From a virus: a DNA stretch of 28,240 nucleotides. Positions 6,980 to 15,141 of this stretch are shown here, in pieces (within the stretch, counting starts at the first letter, position 1; each line of letters begins with the position of its first letter). The DNA lies in IMG/VR virus record IMGVR_UViG_3300032462_000056, positions 1-28,240 of that record; one strand, written 5' to 3'. The notes below the pieces were generated by a model. It did not search any database. It worked only from the letters and a program-made list of their open reading frames with translations, and was not told the DNA's origin. Made by a program: the position numbers and the translations under genes.

Positions 6980-8722
6980 TTATCTGTCTACAACGAGATC
7001 TGTTTCTTTACCATTTTTCATTTTGTAGCCCTTACCGCCAGTGCCTACAACTTCTTTCGGAACGTATGGGTTCTTCAATTCTGGCCATGTGTCACCGGAC
7101 TGCCATGTGGCTCCGTGTTGACCTGTGGCACCTTTATCAATTCCCTTTTCGCCCTTCATTGTGTAATCACCGAATGGTTTTGGAACATACGGGTTCTTAA
7201 GTTTAGGGAAGACATCGCCTCCGCCTTCTTGACCCCAACTGTCATTTCTCATCTTCTTGGAGTGTTTTCCGCCCTTATAAGACATATCATCTTGTCCTAT
7301 GGAAGGAGCCTCATCGCCCCAATCTCCTTCGTACTTGCCGGGAACTGCACCAACTTTTGCTTTCTTAGCCATATCTGGGTGATCGCCATTGATGGTCATG
7401 TGTGGTTTATTTGACACACTCCATGTATTGCTGCTACCTTCGACATTAGCTTCGATTAAACGCATAAGCCAAGTTGCACTTTCTTCGATTGTCTGAACAT
7501 CTGGACGAACTTCTCCATTAAGAACGGACGCCAAATCATTCAACTGTTGTCCTGTTTGGTGTTGGAGAGCCGTGTCGCCACGTCTATCAGCTTGTTTCCA
7601 AACGTTTTCGAGAACTTCATATAGATCGGTGTAAGCCTTACGTTCCAATCCGAATTGTTCATCGAGAGATGGGAAGAATGTTTCTACAACTGTCTGGAAG
7701 TGAGCGTATGGATCATTTCCTTCAGCTACTTGTGGAGCAGAAGCCAGATGTAGAATTTGGTTAACTCGTTCGGTGTAAGAAGAGTGAGCACGACGAAGGA
7801 TTCCTTCAGCCATGAATTCACATGTTTCGTCATCGTAATTGGCAACGCCAACATGAGATAAAGCTTCACCGATAATTCCAGAGAGTTCACTCTGTGTGAC
7901 CATGAGAACCTGTGGGTACTTCTGAACAATAATGTCCAGTGCTTCTTCGAGACCTTGCTGATCTGAGAAAGCGTTTTGACGCTTCAGATTTGCAATTGCC
8001 TTGCAGAAGGCTTGTTCTTTTACGAGTTCCGTAACTTTCTTTCGAACGTCATGGTTGTCGGAATTTGTAACTGTGTAGCCGAGTTTCTTAATTCGGCCAT
8101 CATTACGTGCTTCGCATGTTGGAATGCGGATATCTGTGATATTCCCTTTTTCATCTCGCTTGGAGATTGACTCATTAAGAGCCGGTCCATGCTTCATGAA
8201 TTGAACATAATCAAGGACATTTTTAGCAACGCTATATGCTTTTTGAACTTCTCTTCCAGAAGTTTCTACAGCTTCGCTGAGAACAGCATAGCGATGTGAT
8301 TCTTGAAGATTTTTCTTGTGTTTCTTGCTGATCTTGCTTTCATTTTTGTTCCACTGAACCATGCTGAGATAGCTTTCAAACAATCCTTTGGCTTTTGCGT
8401 GTTCAGATGAAAGCACGTTGTCAATCATTTGTGAGAGGAGACCTCTCATCTTGTCTTTACGAGTCGTCTCGTCAATTACAAGTTCTTCAATATTATTGAA
8501 GGTGACATGACCGTTATCAATCTGATAACCAGCGTGTACATAGGTGTTGTCAAGTGTTTCATAAACCACTGTGGCTTCTGTGAAACAATGAAGTGACATT
8601 GGACCCTTGTTCAACGCTCTTGAAAGTACATTTGCAGCTTCGACTAATTCACGCTCAGCCGTAGTTGCGGATTCTTTGATAATGCTGTCAAAGGCATCTT
8701 GCTTAATGAGTTTACGTCTCAT
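6980..8722 (-). CDS. 580-residue head-operon protein in the gp67/gp68 position
   Basis: No domain recognised. ATG 8722 (MRRKLIKQDAF) is chosen because GAGGAGTG lies just upstream; an in-frame TTG at 8764 has no ribosome site. The first ~450 residues look largely helical and charged. The last ~130 residues are low-complexity, Gly/Lys/Asp rich, and contain two copies of a GD-x-(F/W)P-x-LKNPYVPK unit. In T4 the genes between portal and gp21 are the prohead core proteins gp67 and gp68, so a core or internal head role is inferred from position. It is the first gene of the operon that continues with protease, scaffold and capsid. Length is far above gp67 (80 aa) or gp68 (~140 aa), so it may be a fusion or a new core protein. 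Confidence 0.8.
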   Translation of the reverse strand: MRRKLIKQDAFDSIIKESATTAERELVEAANVLSRALNKGPMSLHCFTEATVVYETLDNTYVHAGYQIDNGHVTFNNIEELVIDETTRKDKMRGLLSQMIDNVLSSEHAKAKGLFESYLSMVQWNKNESKISKKHKKNLQESHRYAVLSEAVETSGREVQKAYSVAKNVLDYVQFMKHGPALNESISKRDEKGNITDIRIPTCEARNDGRIKKLGYTVTNSDNHDVRKKVTELVKEQAFCKAIANLKRQNAFSDQQGLEEALDIIVQKYPQVLMVTQSELSGIIGEALSHVGVANYDDETCEFMAEGILRRAHSSYTERVNQILHLASAPQVAEGNDPYAHFQTVVETFFPSLDEQFGLERKAYTDLYEVLENVWKQADRRGDTALQHQTGQQLNDLASVLNGEVRPDVQTIEESATWLMRLIEANVEGSSNTWSVSNKPHMTINGDHPDMAKKAKVGAVPGKYEGDWGDEAPSIGQDDMSYKGGKHSKKMRNDSWGQEGGGDVFPKLKNPYVPKPFGDYTMKGEKGIDKGATGQHGATWQSGDTWPELKNPYVPKEVVGTGGKGYKMKNGKETDLVVDR

Positions 8723-8814
8723 AATTTTTTTCACTCCTCGACTTCTTAAGTTACTGGCATCCAAAGCACTACAGCTTTGATTTCTTTCCGTTATATATTA
8801 AGACAAAGGTCGTT

Positions 8815-8831
8815 TTAGGTAAGAAGTCAAT
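8815..8831 (-). promoter_or_regulatory. Weak copy of the shared late-operon element
   Basis: On the minus strand this reads ATTGACTTCTTACCTAA, matching the TTGAC-TC--CCTAA part of the element found upstream of the portal and terminase genes. It sits about 95 bases before the 580-residue gene that opens the capsid operon. Nearby on the plus strand (8843-8860) CCTATTATAACTAAGTA, facing the 8899 gene, resembles the second half of the element. Confidence 0.4.
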
Positions 8832-8898
8832 AAATAGATGGTGCCTATTATAACTAAGTATGCACGATGCCATCATTTTTGATAATTAAGGAGCCAGA

Positions 8899-9255
8899 AT
8901 GTTGATGTTTAAAGAGTGGATGAGGAGAAAAAATCTGAAAGAAGGACTAGGAGATTCAGGAGAACCAGTTGATGGTTTTAAACTTAATGGCGATGATAAT
9001 GATTCTGCTCAAGACCATGAACATCTTCAAAAAGAATTATTCAAAGCCATTATGAATAAATATCCAGATGAAATGATGCAATTTGTAAATGGAATTGCTC
9101 AAAGAGGCGATGAAGAAGTGGCTTCAATTCTTAGTAAATTAAGAAGAGAAAAGAAGCCTCAATTTAGCGAACCACGCCACCCAACAGATGGGCATGAAGT
9201 GGTGCCATCAAATGCTGACGGAGGGTATAACAATGAATTTGGCGGAGACGCATGA
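8899..9255 (+). CDS. Small acidic protein with capsid-targeting-like leader
   Basis: A 118-residue protein of unknown function. It opens MLMFKEWMRRKNLKEGLGD, an aromatic/basic leader followed by L-K-E|G, similar in shape to the T4 internal-protein capsid-targeting sequence that ends at a gp21 cleavage site. The middle is helical (HLQKELFKAIMNKYPDEMMQF) and the tail is polar and Gly/Asn rich. AAGGAG precedes the ATG by six bases. Its TGA overlaps the next ATG as ATGA. Packaging into the head is an inference. Confidence 0.75.
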   Translation: MLMFKEWMRRKNLKEGLGDSGEPVDGFKLNGDDNDSAQDHEHLQKELFKAIMNKYPDEMMQFVNGIAQRGDEEVASILSKLRREKKPQFSEPRHPTDGHEVVPSNADGGYNNEFGGDA

Positions 9256-9962
9256 TGAATCTAAGTCTAAAATCAATGGAAGTTTATGAATGTGATTTTA
9301 CAAAGATCAGGCTTGGTAGCCATCATGATGGCGGTTATGTCATTTATGAAATTGGCGATTATGATGCTTTGTTATCATGTGGCATTGGCTGGTCGATTGA
9401 GTTTGAATTAGACTTTATTAAAAGATACAAAACACATTGTATAGCATTTGACAACACAGCAGACAATCACACAGTAGACACATTATCAGAACTAGGAATA
9501 GAGTGGCACAAGAAATTTGTCGTTAGAAAAAACACAGATTCAGAAACCAATCTACATGAATATTTATCGAAATATAAAAATGTTTTTTTGAAAATGGACA
9601 TAGAAGAATCTGAATACAGTTTTTTTGAAAGTCTCAACACAGAATTGCTTAATAATATAAAACAAATGGTTGTTGAGTTTCACTATCCATATTCCAGCGA
9701 CAGGATAAAAGTGTTTGAAAAAATAAAACAAACACACAAAATATTTCATGTTCATGCAAACAATTGGGCTGGTTTCATTGAAGTGAACGGCGTTAAAATG
9801 CCGCAGGTCATTGAAGCAACATTCATTAGAAATTCAGAGGAATTGTTTGCCAGATATAACACAATAACATTTCCAACTTCTCTTGATTCTCCCAATAATT
9901 CAGACACGCCAGATATAGAATTGAAAAAATATCCTTTTGTTCAAAGAATCAAATTATGTTAA
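9252..9962 (+). CDS. FkbM-like SAM-dependent methyltransferase
   Basis: A 236-residue protein. The region LGSHHDGGYVIYEIG, then LLSCGIGWSIEFELDF, then CIAFDNTADN resembles the SAM-binding half of FkbM-family methyltransferases, and VFLKMDIEESEYSFFESL matches their conserved K-x-DIEG-like acidic strand. These enzymes methylate sugars or small molecules. It is coupled to the 8899 gene by ATGA and overlaps the following glycosyltransferase by seven bases, so the three genes form an operon. Likely substrate: a glycan made or modified by the neighbouring glycosyltransferase, on the virion or host surface; this is inference. Confidence 0.7.
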   Translation: MMNLSLKSMEVYECDFTKIRLGSHHDGGYVIYEIGDYDALLSCGIGWSIEFELDFIKRYKTHCIAFDNTADNHTVDTLSELGIEWHKKFVVRKNTDSETNLHEYLSKYKNVFLKMDIEESEYSFFESLNTELLNNIKQMVVEFHYPYSSDRIKVFEKIKQTHKIFHVHANNWAGFIEVNGVKMPQVIEATFIRNSEELFARYNTITFPTSLDSPNNSDTPDIELKKYPFVQRIKLC

Positions 9963-10981
9963 GTGTTGTTGTGCCTATTGGTGGAAATTGCCTATATTTC
10001 GTGCATACAATTCTCGGCAACATATCAGACACATGCGGACTTAGCTTCAATGATTTTGATATGGTATTCTTGACTGGCAGCAAGATCAATGAGCAATTAG
10101 AACTGGGATTTGAAGAAGCTTCAAAAAATTTCAAATTTCGAGTTATCAGAGCACCATTTGAAAGCGACATATTGCTTGAATTGCTTGATTGGGCTTTTGT
10201 AAATGGCAATCTTAGTGATTGGGTTTTTATTCAACACATGGACACATTCTGGATTCCAGAATGTTTACCTTGGCTCACAATCACCAAATCAATCATAAAT
10301 GGCAATCCAGATTTAATTGCCATTGGTTCTTTCGACGATCACAAAGCTTTATTGGACGGACAAACATTTACTCAATTTTATGATTATTGTTCTGCATTCA
10401 ACAGACAAAAGTTTGTTGACAGCAATTTGTCATTTATGTGGGGTTCATTAGGTGAATTGAATTTGTCTCCACAAGTCAGGGAGTGTTTGGAAAACGGAAG
10501 ATTTTCAGAACATAATTACAATAAGATAAAATGGTTAGATGGAAGCGTGGCACTTGGAATGGAAATAGCTATGAGGTTTCCAAAGAGCGCTGTGTCAAAA
10601 TACAATTACAACAGATTGCATGTGCATCCTTGGGCTATTATCAGACCTTGGTTTAACATTAAAAGACAAAAAAACAAATTGCTGATTTGTTCGCATACCA
10701 GACAGGATTTCTATGCTGACTCAGAAAGATATTCAAAAATTTCTTACATATCATCTTTTCATTTTGACTCAACAATTCCAAATCAGAACATATTTCCTTG
10801 GAAATTGTTTAATGAATTGTGTCCTCAATATGATTTGAAATATGTAAGAAATGATCCTTTGATAAAGATTATGTCGAAGTATTATATGCCAGACAATATT
10901 GTTGGTGCTGAAAAATCAATGGGCATCAGCAGGGTCGTTTTCATAGGCGACCCTGCTGAAAAAATCAAAATCTTTTCATAG
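9956..10981 (+). CDS. Putative GT-A (GT2-like) glycosyltransferase
   Basis: A 341-residue protein that begins MLSVVVPIGGNCLYFVHTIL, the usual first strand of GT2-type nucleotide-sugar transferases. DWVFIQHMDTFW near residues 88-99 is in the place of the DxD metal-binding motif, with HMD instead of a perfect DxD. The C-terminal half does not match anything I recognise. It overlaps the FkbM-like gene and converges on the TylF-like gene 28 bases away. Probably sugar transfer in virion or cell-surface decoration. The variant DxD leaves activity uncertain. Confidence 0.6.
   Translation: MLSVVVPIGGNCLYFVHTILGNISDTCGLSFNDFDMVFLTGSKINEQLELGFEEASKNFKFRVIRAPFESDILLELLDWAFVNGNLSDWVFIQHMDTFWIPECLPWLTITKSIINGNPDLIAIGSFDDHKALLDGQTFTQFYDYCSAFNRQKFVDSNLSFMWGSLGELNLSPQVRECLENGRFSEHNYNKIKWLDGSVALGMEIAMRFPKSAVSKYNYNRLHVHPWAIIRPWFNIKRQKNKLLICSHTRQDFYADSERYSKISYISSFHFDSTIPNQNIFPWKLFNELCPQYDLKYVRNDPLIKIMSKYYMPDNIVGAEKSMGISRVVFIGDPAEKIKIFS
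10926..10959. other. Hairpin inside the glycosyltransferase 3' end
   Basis: A 12-bp stem (10926-10937 with 10948-10959; arm TCAGCAGGGTCG) within the last 20 codons. On the plus strand it is followed by A-run, not T-run, so it is not a classical terminator; it may slow or protect the transcript end between two convergent genes. Confidence 0.5.
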
Positions 10982-11008
10982 TCTAAAGCTTCAGATGTAA
11001 TTGATGGT

Positions 11009-11587
11009 TCATTCATATAACTTAAAACTTCGGCGGAATTTTATAGAACAATTTTCATAATTGTCATCAATTGAAAAATTGTGCTCCGAACAAAACTCAT
11101 GCACTGCTTTGTTCACTCCATTGACCCAATAGTCATCCACTACAATGACTCCTCCTGCAACCATTCTCGGCAAGAAAAAATTCAACGAGTTAATTGTTGA
11201 TTGGTACAGATCAACATCCAAATGAACGAAGAAGAATTTTTTCTCATACATCTCTTGATGAATGTTCAAATCTGGGAAAAATCCCTTGATCAATTTTATG
11301 TTCGGTCGTGACGACAAATATTTCTTGACATCTTCGTATGATGTTTCAAAATCCTTGTGTTTGAATCCATCTGTATCTTCTTGTGTCGGATTGGGCAGTC
11401 CATTAAAACCATCACAAGAAAACAATGTACAATCAGGTCTCAAAAGAGACAAAATATAGCTGGTGCCGCCGTTATAGACGCCGATCTCTGCAAAACATCC
11501 ATTCATTTTGTTAGTTTTGCCAATGCTTTTGGCAAGCAACAAAAGTTTTTTGTGACCAATTAACATGTTTCCAATGTTTTCGCCCAT
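11009..11587 (-). CDS. TylF/macrocin-type O-methyltransferase
   Basis: A 192-residue protein close to the compact TylF/MycF family: FAEIGVYNGGTSYIL (SAM loop), CDGFNGLPNP, FETSYEDVKKYL, IKLIKGFFPDL, FVHLDVDLYQSTINSLNFF, and GGVIVVDDYW, where the paired Asp residues bind the metal. The family methylates sugar hydroxyls. AGAGAG precedes the ATG. Together with the FkbM-like and glycosyltransferase genes it suggests a methylated glycan. It is transcribed toward the capsid operon but lies beyond the portal gene with a tRNA remnant in its leader. Confidence 0.85.
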   Translation of the reverse strand: MGENIGNMLIGHKKLLLLAKSIGKTNKMNGCFAEIGVYNGGTSYILSLLRPDCTLFSCDGFNGLPNPTQEDTDGFKHKDFETSYEDVKKYLSSRPNIKLIKGFFPDLNIHQEMYEKKFFFVHLDVDLYQSTINSLNFFLPRMVAGGVIVVDDYWVNGVNKAVHEFCSEHNFSIDDNYENCSIKFRRSFKLYE

Positions 11588-11614
11588 AATCTCTCTGTAG
11601 TGCGTCAGTCAAAG

Positions 11615-11660
11615 TACAATATGTCGGAATCGAACCGACGACTACACGTTGGAAGCGTGT
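11615..11660 (-). tRNA. tRNA-Gly(TCC) 3' half, probable remnant
   Basis: On the minus strand the anticodon arm ACACG-CTTCCAA-CGTGT (11644-11660, anticodon TCC at 11651-11653), a four-base variable loop, a full T-arm (11623-11639, GTCGG-TTCGATT-CCGAC) and an acceptor 3' strand ATATTGT plus A are visible. No partner ACAATAT strand and no proper D-arm lie upstream; only GTAGAAC (11679-11685), a common piece of Gly D-arms, is found, displaced by about 15 bases. It is probably a decayed tRNA with an insertion and a lost 5' end. Confidence 0.5.
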
Positions 11661-11743
11661 TGTGTCTTTATTTAGAATGTTCTACGAATTTTCCCAAGGA
11701 GCAAGATCTTTTGAACCAATATTCATGAATGACGTTTAGACTT

Positions 11744-14290
11744 TTACGATTCGCTCCGATCAATTTCTTCTTCATCGATTTCGGAATCGAAATTTTGAAT
11801 GTCGAGGTTGAATTTTTTGATATCTTCATGATCTGGTGTTGGAATAGGATTTCCTGATCCTGATATTGGCGGAGTGTCTTGAGATGGCATTTCCATGTCT
11901 TCTCCTCCATCATCCATAAATTTCTTCATTCCTGCTGGTGGAGCACCGGGTGCTGGTGGTTGTCCTCCAGCATCTTGGCCAAGCATTGGATTTGGTCCAC
12001 CCGGTTCTGTTCCGATTTCTTTATCATCTGGACCCGGCAAACCAACGCCTAACAATGTTGGATTCTGAGCAATAATTTGCAATTTGAGATCATCCAATTT
12101 CTGTATTTTAAGTCTAGCCAACATTTTAGACACTTCCTCTTCTGGATATTTTAAAAACTTGGTGAGGATGTCAAAATCACTCATTAGTTGCGATCCTTTT
12201 AAGTTTGAGGCATTACCGAGACGATTGGTAAGAACTTCTGCTCTTGTTAGTTCTCTCCAATCACTAGGTGCTGTCATTTTTACAGCAAGATCTTCATATG
12301 CCTCTTCTGGATATCCAAGAAGCTTCAAATGACGATCACAAATTTCCCAGAATGCGTCTTCGATGTGACTTTGGAATCTTTCAATCATGCGAGCAAATTT
12401 AACATCTTGAGCAGATAAAGAGATTCTTGTACTTTGAGCATCTTCATTGTTGAAGTAATTCTTTGGGAAATTCAATGCTGTAAACAATTTATTCCTGAAG
12501 TAAACTGTGTCATCAATTTCTCCGAGATTTTGAGCACCGGGCAATGTTTCAACACGAGTATTTGCATTGGCACGAATTGGAATCCAATAATCCTCATCCG
12601 CAGCCGGTGCGTGCCATCTTTCTTCAACAGAAGATGCTCCCGGTCCACCACGATTACTTGCAACTTTTTTCTTTTTGAACTGATCTTTCATTCTATCAAT
12701 AAAGGCTTCAGCTTTGTAAGGCGGAAGATTTTGCACATCGATATAGAACACACGTCTTTCTGGTGCTCTTGTCAATCTGTAGACCACCATAGCGTCTTCC
12801 ATTAATCTTAATTGGTGTGCAGGTCCACGTGCGGCTTCAATTAATGACACGCCATAAGGGTAGAATGTCTTGCGATCATCGCCTATTTTAATGTGAATGA
12901 TTTGTTCTGGAGCGAATCTAACGGCTGCGGCTTGTTGTAAATCGGCATCTGTTGCTTGAGTGATTTCAACTTTAGCCAAACTTTCATAATCAGGACCTTC
13001 TTTGCTCTGCTGGAACTCAATAAGTTTGCCTTTTGTTGATTCGATTCGATACATGCTATCGGCTGGCAACGGAACCAAATTTAACACACCGTCTTTTGGA
13101 TTTTCTGGATCAATTACGATTTCCCAAAAGAAATCACCCATGATGAACAATTGCTTTGCTGCATTCCAAATTTTCTTCTGATCGAAATTTAGCATTTTGC
13201 GATGAAATAGTAGGTATTCAAGTTCATCTTTGATTTCTTGACTGGCACACTCGACAGCCATGACTCTTCCTTCATCGTCTTTTTGACAATTATGTGCAAC
13301 GCCCCAGTTGGTGCAGAAGTTCTTATGTTTTTCAACAGATATATCATATACATCAATTTCTTTGTGCTGTTGAACACCAATAACTCTACGACGATCAGAT
13401 TTTTTTCCAAGCCACTTAATTTCTCGATTTGAGAATCCAGCACGTTCGATTCTGTTTCTTATAGTCTCAAAGTCATTTCCTGTAAGTTGCGTAATTTTTC
13501 GTACAGATAATCCTTCAGAAATCATACGGCAATAACTATTGACGATCTCTAAGTCTTCTTTTTGTCTTCCCGTGCTCCACTCATCTACAAATTGTCTTTC
13601 GTGAATCCAACCTTTGTCGTGTGTCCATATTCTAGGAAATTGATTTGTCTTTTGATTTGTGAATTCTTGACGAGCAGCTAGTCTGTAGAATGGCATCAAT
13701 TCTGATCCATACTCTAATTTTCCTGCATCTAACCAAGATCCGTCTATCAACATAATCAAATGGTCTGGAGTGCAAATAAAGTAATTGCCATCATCCAGCA
13801 TAATTCTAATTGTATTGGCACGTTTTGTTTTCCTTGGATTGTATGCCCATCCAAGCGTATAATCTTTCTTGTTTGAATCGTAACAGTAAACTAAGAATCT
13901 TTCATCTTTAAGGTTCTCAGCAAGCCACTTAAGGGTAACTGTTCCATAAGATGGAGTTTCAACTTTTGTTTCGCCAGCAAAGCAGGCTTCGTCTGCAAAA
14001 ACAGTCATAGCCATTTCTATTTCTGCCATATTTCTAAGTCGTTCATATTCTTTATATCTATGAATGCGATTTGTTACAGTCGAAAGATCTACAAAATCGT
14101 TTGTATCTCGCAAGCGAACTGATCCTCGACCACTACCGCCTGAAAACCCGTCCTGTCCGCCACGAATATCTGGTATAGCATCAGGTTGTGAAGTACCAGC
14201 ACCACCCATATCTCTTCGACTTCGCTTTGTAAGCGGATCTTCAGTGAATGCGTAAGTGAATATTTTGAAAAAGTCCCACCAAGCGGCCAT
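11744..14290 (-). CDS. gp20: Portal protein, T4 gp20 type, with in-frame intein
   Basis: An 848-residue precursor; removing the intein (residues 103-334) gives a 616-residue portal. Extein signs include the early motif IHRYKEYERLRNMAEIEMAM, QLFIMGDFFWEIVIDPENP, VEVxxx-type threads and the wing/stem region with QDVKFARMIERFQSHIEDAFW. The portal is the dodecameric ring at the head vertex through which DNA is packaged by the terminase. The C-terminal ~110 residues are Pro/Gly/Asp-rich and likely disordered. AGGGAG lies seven bases before the ATG. In T4, gp20 is 524 residues, so this one has extra tail sequence. It has its own upstream region with the shared late element. Confidence 0.92.
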   Translation of the reverse strand: MAAWWDFFKIFTYAFTEDPLTKRSRRDMGGAGTSQPDAIPDIRGGQDGFSGGSGRGSVRLRDTNDFVDLSTVTNRIHRYKEYERLRNMAEIEMAMTVFADEACFAGETKVETPSYGTVTLKWLAENLKDERFLVYCYDSNKKDYTLGWAYNPRKTKRANTIRIMLDDGNYFICTPDHLIMLIDGSWLDAGKLEYGSELMPFYRLAARQEFTNQKTNQFPRIWTHDKGWIHERQFVDEWSTGRQKEDLEIVNSYCRMISEGLSVRKITQLTGNDFETIRNRIERAGFSNREIKWLGKKSDRRRVIGVQQHKEIDVYDISVEKHKNFCTNWGVAHNCQKDDEGRVMAVECASQEIKDELEYLLFHRKMLNFDQKKIWNAAKQLFIMGDFFWEIVIDPENPKDGVLNLVPLPADSMYRIESTKGKLIEFQQSKEGPDYESLAKVEITQATDADLQQAAAVRFAPEQIIHIKIGDDRKTFYPYGVSLIEAARGPAHQLRLMEDAMVVYRLTRAPERRVFYIDVQNLPPYKAEAFIDRMKDQFKKKKVASNRGGPGASSVEERWHAPAADEDYWIPIRANANTRVETLPGAQNLGEIDDTVYFRNKLFTALNFPKNYFNNEDAQSTRISLSAQDVKFARMIERFQSHIEDAFWEICDRHLKLLGYPEEAYEDLAVKMTAPSDWRELTRAEVLTNRLGNASNLKGSQLMSDFDILTKFLKYPEEEVSKMLARLKIQKLDDLKLQIIAQNPTLLGVGLPGPDDKEIGTEPGGPNPMLGQDAGGQPPAPGAPPAGMKKFMDDGGEDMEMPSQDTPPISGSGNPIPTPDHEDIKKFNLDIQNFDSEIDEEEIDRSES
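13289..13984 (-). other. Mini-intein inserted in the portal gene
   Basis: Residues 103-334 (232 aa) of the portal precursor. Block A starts at C103 (CFAGETKVETPSYGTVTLKW); block B has CTPDHLI with the T-x-x-H residues; block F is DVYDISVEKHKNF; block G ends GVAHN, and the first residue after it is Cys (C335). All splicing residues (N-terminal Cys, B-block His, penultimate His, terminal Asn, +1 Cys) are present, so splicing is expected. The middle (~211-300) has GWIHERQFVDEW and a helix-turn-helix-like stretch (ISEGLSVRKITQLTG) but no complete HNH or LAGLIDADG motif, so the homing nuclease appears lost or degraded. The flanking exteins FADEA and CQKDDE rejoin into a continuous portal sequence. 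Confidence 0.9.
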
Positions 14291-14316
14291 ATTTTCTCCC
14301 TATAAACCCTAAGAAC

Positions 14317-14357
14317 TACTTGTTACCTACTTTAGTTATTAGGGCGACGTCAATTTT
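14317..14357 (-). promoter_or_regulatory. Shared late-operon element upstream of the portal gene
   Basis: Minus strand: AAAATTGACGTCGC, then CCTAATAACTA (14333-14343), then AAGTAGGTAACAAGTAG. About 40 bases align with the region before the terminase gene with few changes. The core lies 43-53 bases before the portal ATG, suiting a promoter or activator site. An adjacent CGAGT-CAC-ACTCG hairpin (14361-14373) faces the plus-strand gene. Confidence 0.6.
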
Positions 14358-14393
14358 GAGCGAGTCACACTCGTATTACAGTAAGGAGAATCA

Positions 14394-14693
14394 ATGAATT
14401 TTTGGATTATAAGAAATCATAAGAGACAAAATGACATCATAATCTATTATTTGATGTCTTATTCCCCGATAATTAGCATCGGTCTTAATTTATATTTAAG
14501 ATTTAATCATACAATTGAAGTTATTTGTAATGGAAGCCATTTTTTAATTGTCCGTAATGACAAACAATGGCATATCAGACTGGCAAACAATTCTGTTCAT
14601 GTTTTGGGAAAATTTGGATCTGACAACTTTTGGAAAGATTTAGATTCAGTAGTTTACAGCTTAATGACAATTAAAAAATCGAAGGATGAATGA
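14394..14693 (+). CDS. Hypothetical protein (99 aa)
   Basis: No family recognised. The first ~45 residues are hydrophobic and aromatic (IIIYYLMSYSPIISIGLNLY) but interrupted by charged residues, so a clear membrane helix is doubtful. AAGGAG lies six bases before the ATG. Its TGA overlaps the next ATG (ATGA), so both are co-translated. It is an isolated plus-strand pair inside the minus-strand virion block, typical of a late insertion. Confidence 0.65.
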   Translation: MNFWIIRNHKRQNDIIIYYLMSYSPIISIGLNLYLRFNHTIEVICNGSHFLIVRNDKQWHIRLANNSVHVLGKFGSDNFWKDLDSVVYSLMTIKKSKDE

Positions 14694-15100
14694 AAAAAAC
14701 ATTGTTCCTTATGACTCATCCCGGATCTGGATGGCAAAATTTAGTCAATATATTGAATTCAGACCCAAGAATAGAGATTTCAATGACAGGGCTAGAATAT
14801 CATCATCCTGATGATATTGATTACTTAACCAGACAGCCTCACAAAAGTTCTAATTCGGTTGCTATCTGGGGCGATGTTCTTTTACATAATCAAAACTTTA
14901 CCTGTCAATCACTTTTCAATCACAGCTACTTTATATTTTTGCAGTCTGAATTTGATGTAAATCATCCAGACTGGAAATCATATACAGATGCCTTTTCTTA
15001 TTACCGATTGCGACTGTCTGGAATGAATCAATATTTTCGCAGAGCATCTAAAACAATGTGGAATCCTGTTGTTGAAGAAATTGCTGCACTTTTGAATTGA
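14690..15100 (+). CDS. Sulfotransferase-like small protein
   Basis: A 136-residue protein. KKTLFLMTHPGSGWQNLVNIL looks like the first strand and PAPS 5'-phosphosulfate loop of sulfotransferases (usual form YPKSGTTW), and SYFIFLQSEFDVNHP lies where the 3'-phosphate-binding strand would be, but without its Arg and Ser. At 136 residues it is about half a normal sulfotransferase, so it may be a truncated or highly diverged member, or a P-loop-like protein of another kind. Coupled to the 99-residue gene by ATGA. Possible link to the surface-glycan genes nearby is inference. Confidence 0.55.
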   Translation: MKKTLFLMTHPGSGWQNLVNILNSDPRIEISMTGLEYHHPDDIDYLTRQPHKSSNSVAIWGDVLLHNQNFTCQSLFNHSYFIFLQSEFDVNHPDWKSYTDAFSYYRLRLSGMNQYFRRASKTMWNPVVEEIAALLN

Positions 15101-15141
15101 CTCTAAAAAGGGACAATAATTACCTGTTGAATTTCATTATG

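Noticed and set aside
6959-7414. 151-residue plus-strand frame opposite the 580-residue gene
   Set aside because: Antisense to a coupled operon gene with good ribosome site; composition (Phe/Cys/Trp rich) is typical of a reverse-strand shadow.
10926-10959. Intrinsic terminator at the end of the glycosyltransferase
   Set aside because: The stem is strong but is inside the coding region and lacks a T-run in either direction.
12434-12805. 123-residue plus-strand frame in the portal gene
   Set aside because: Lies opposite conserved portal sequence; no ribosome site.
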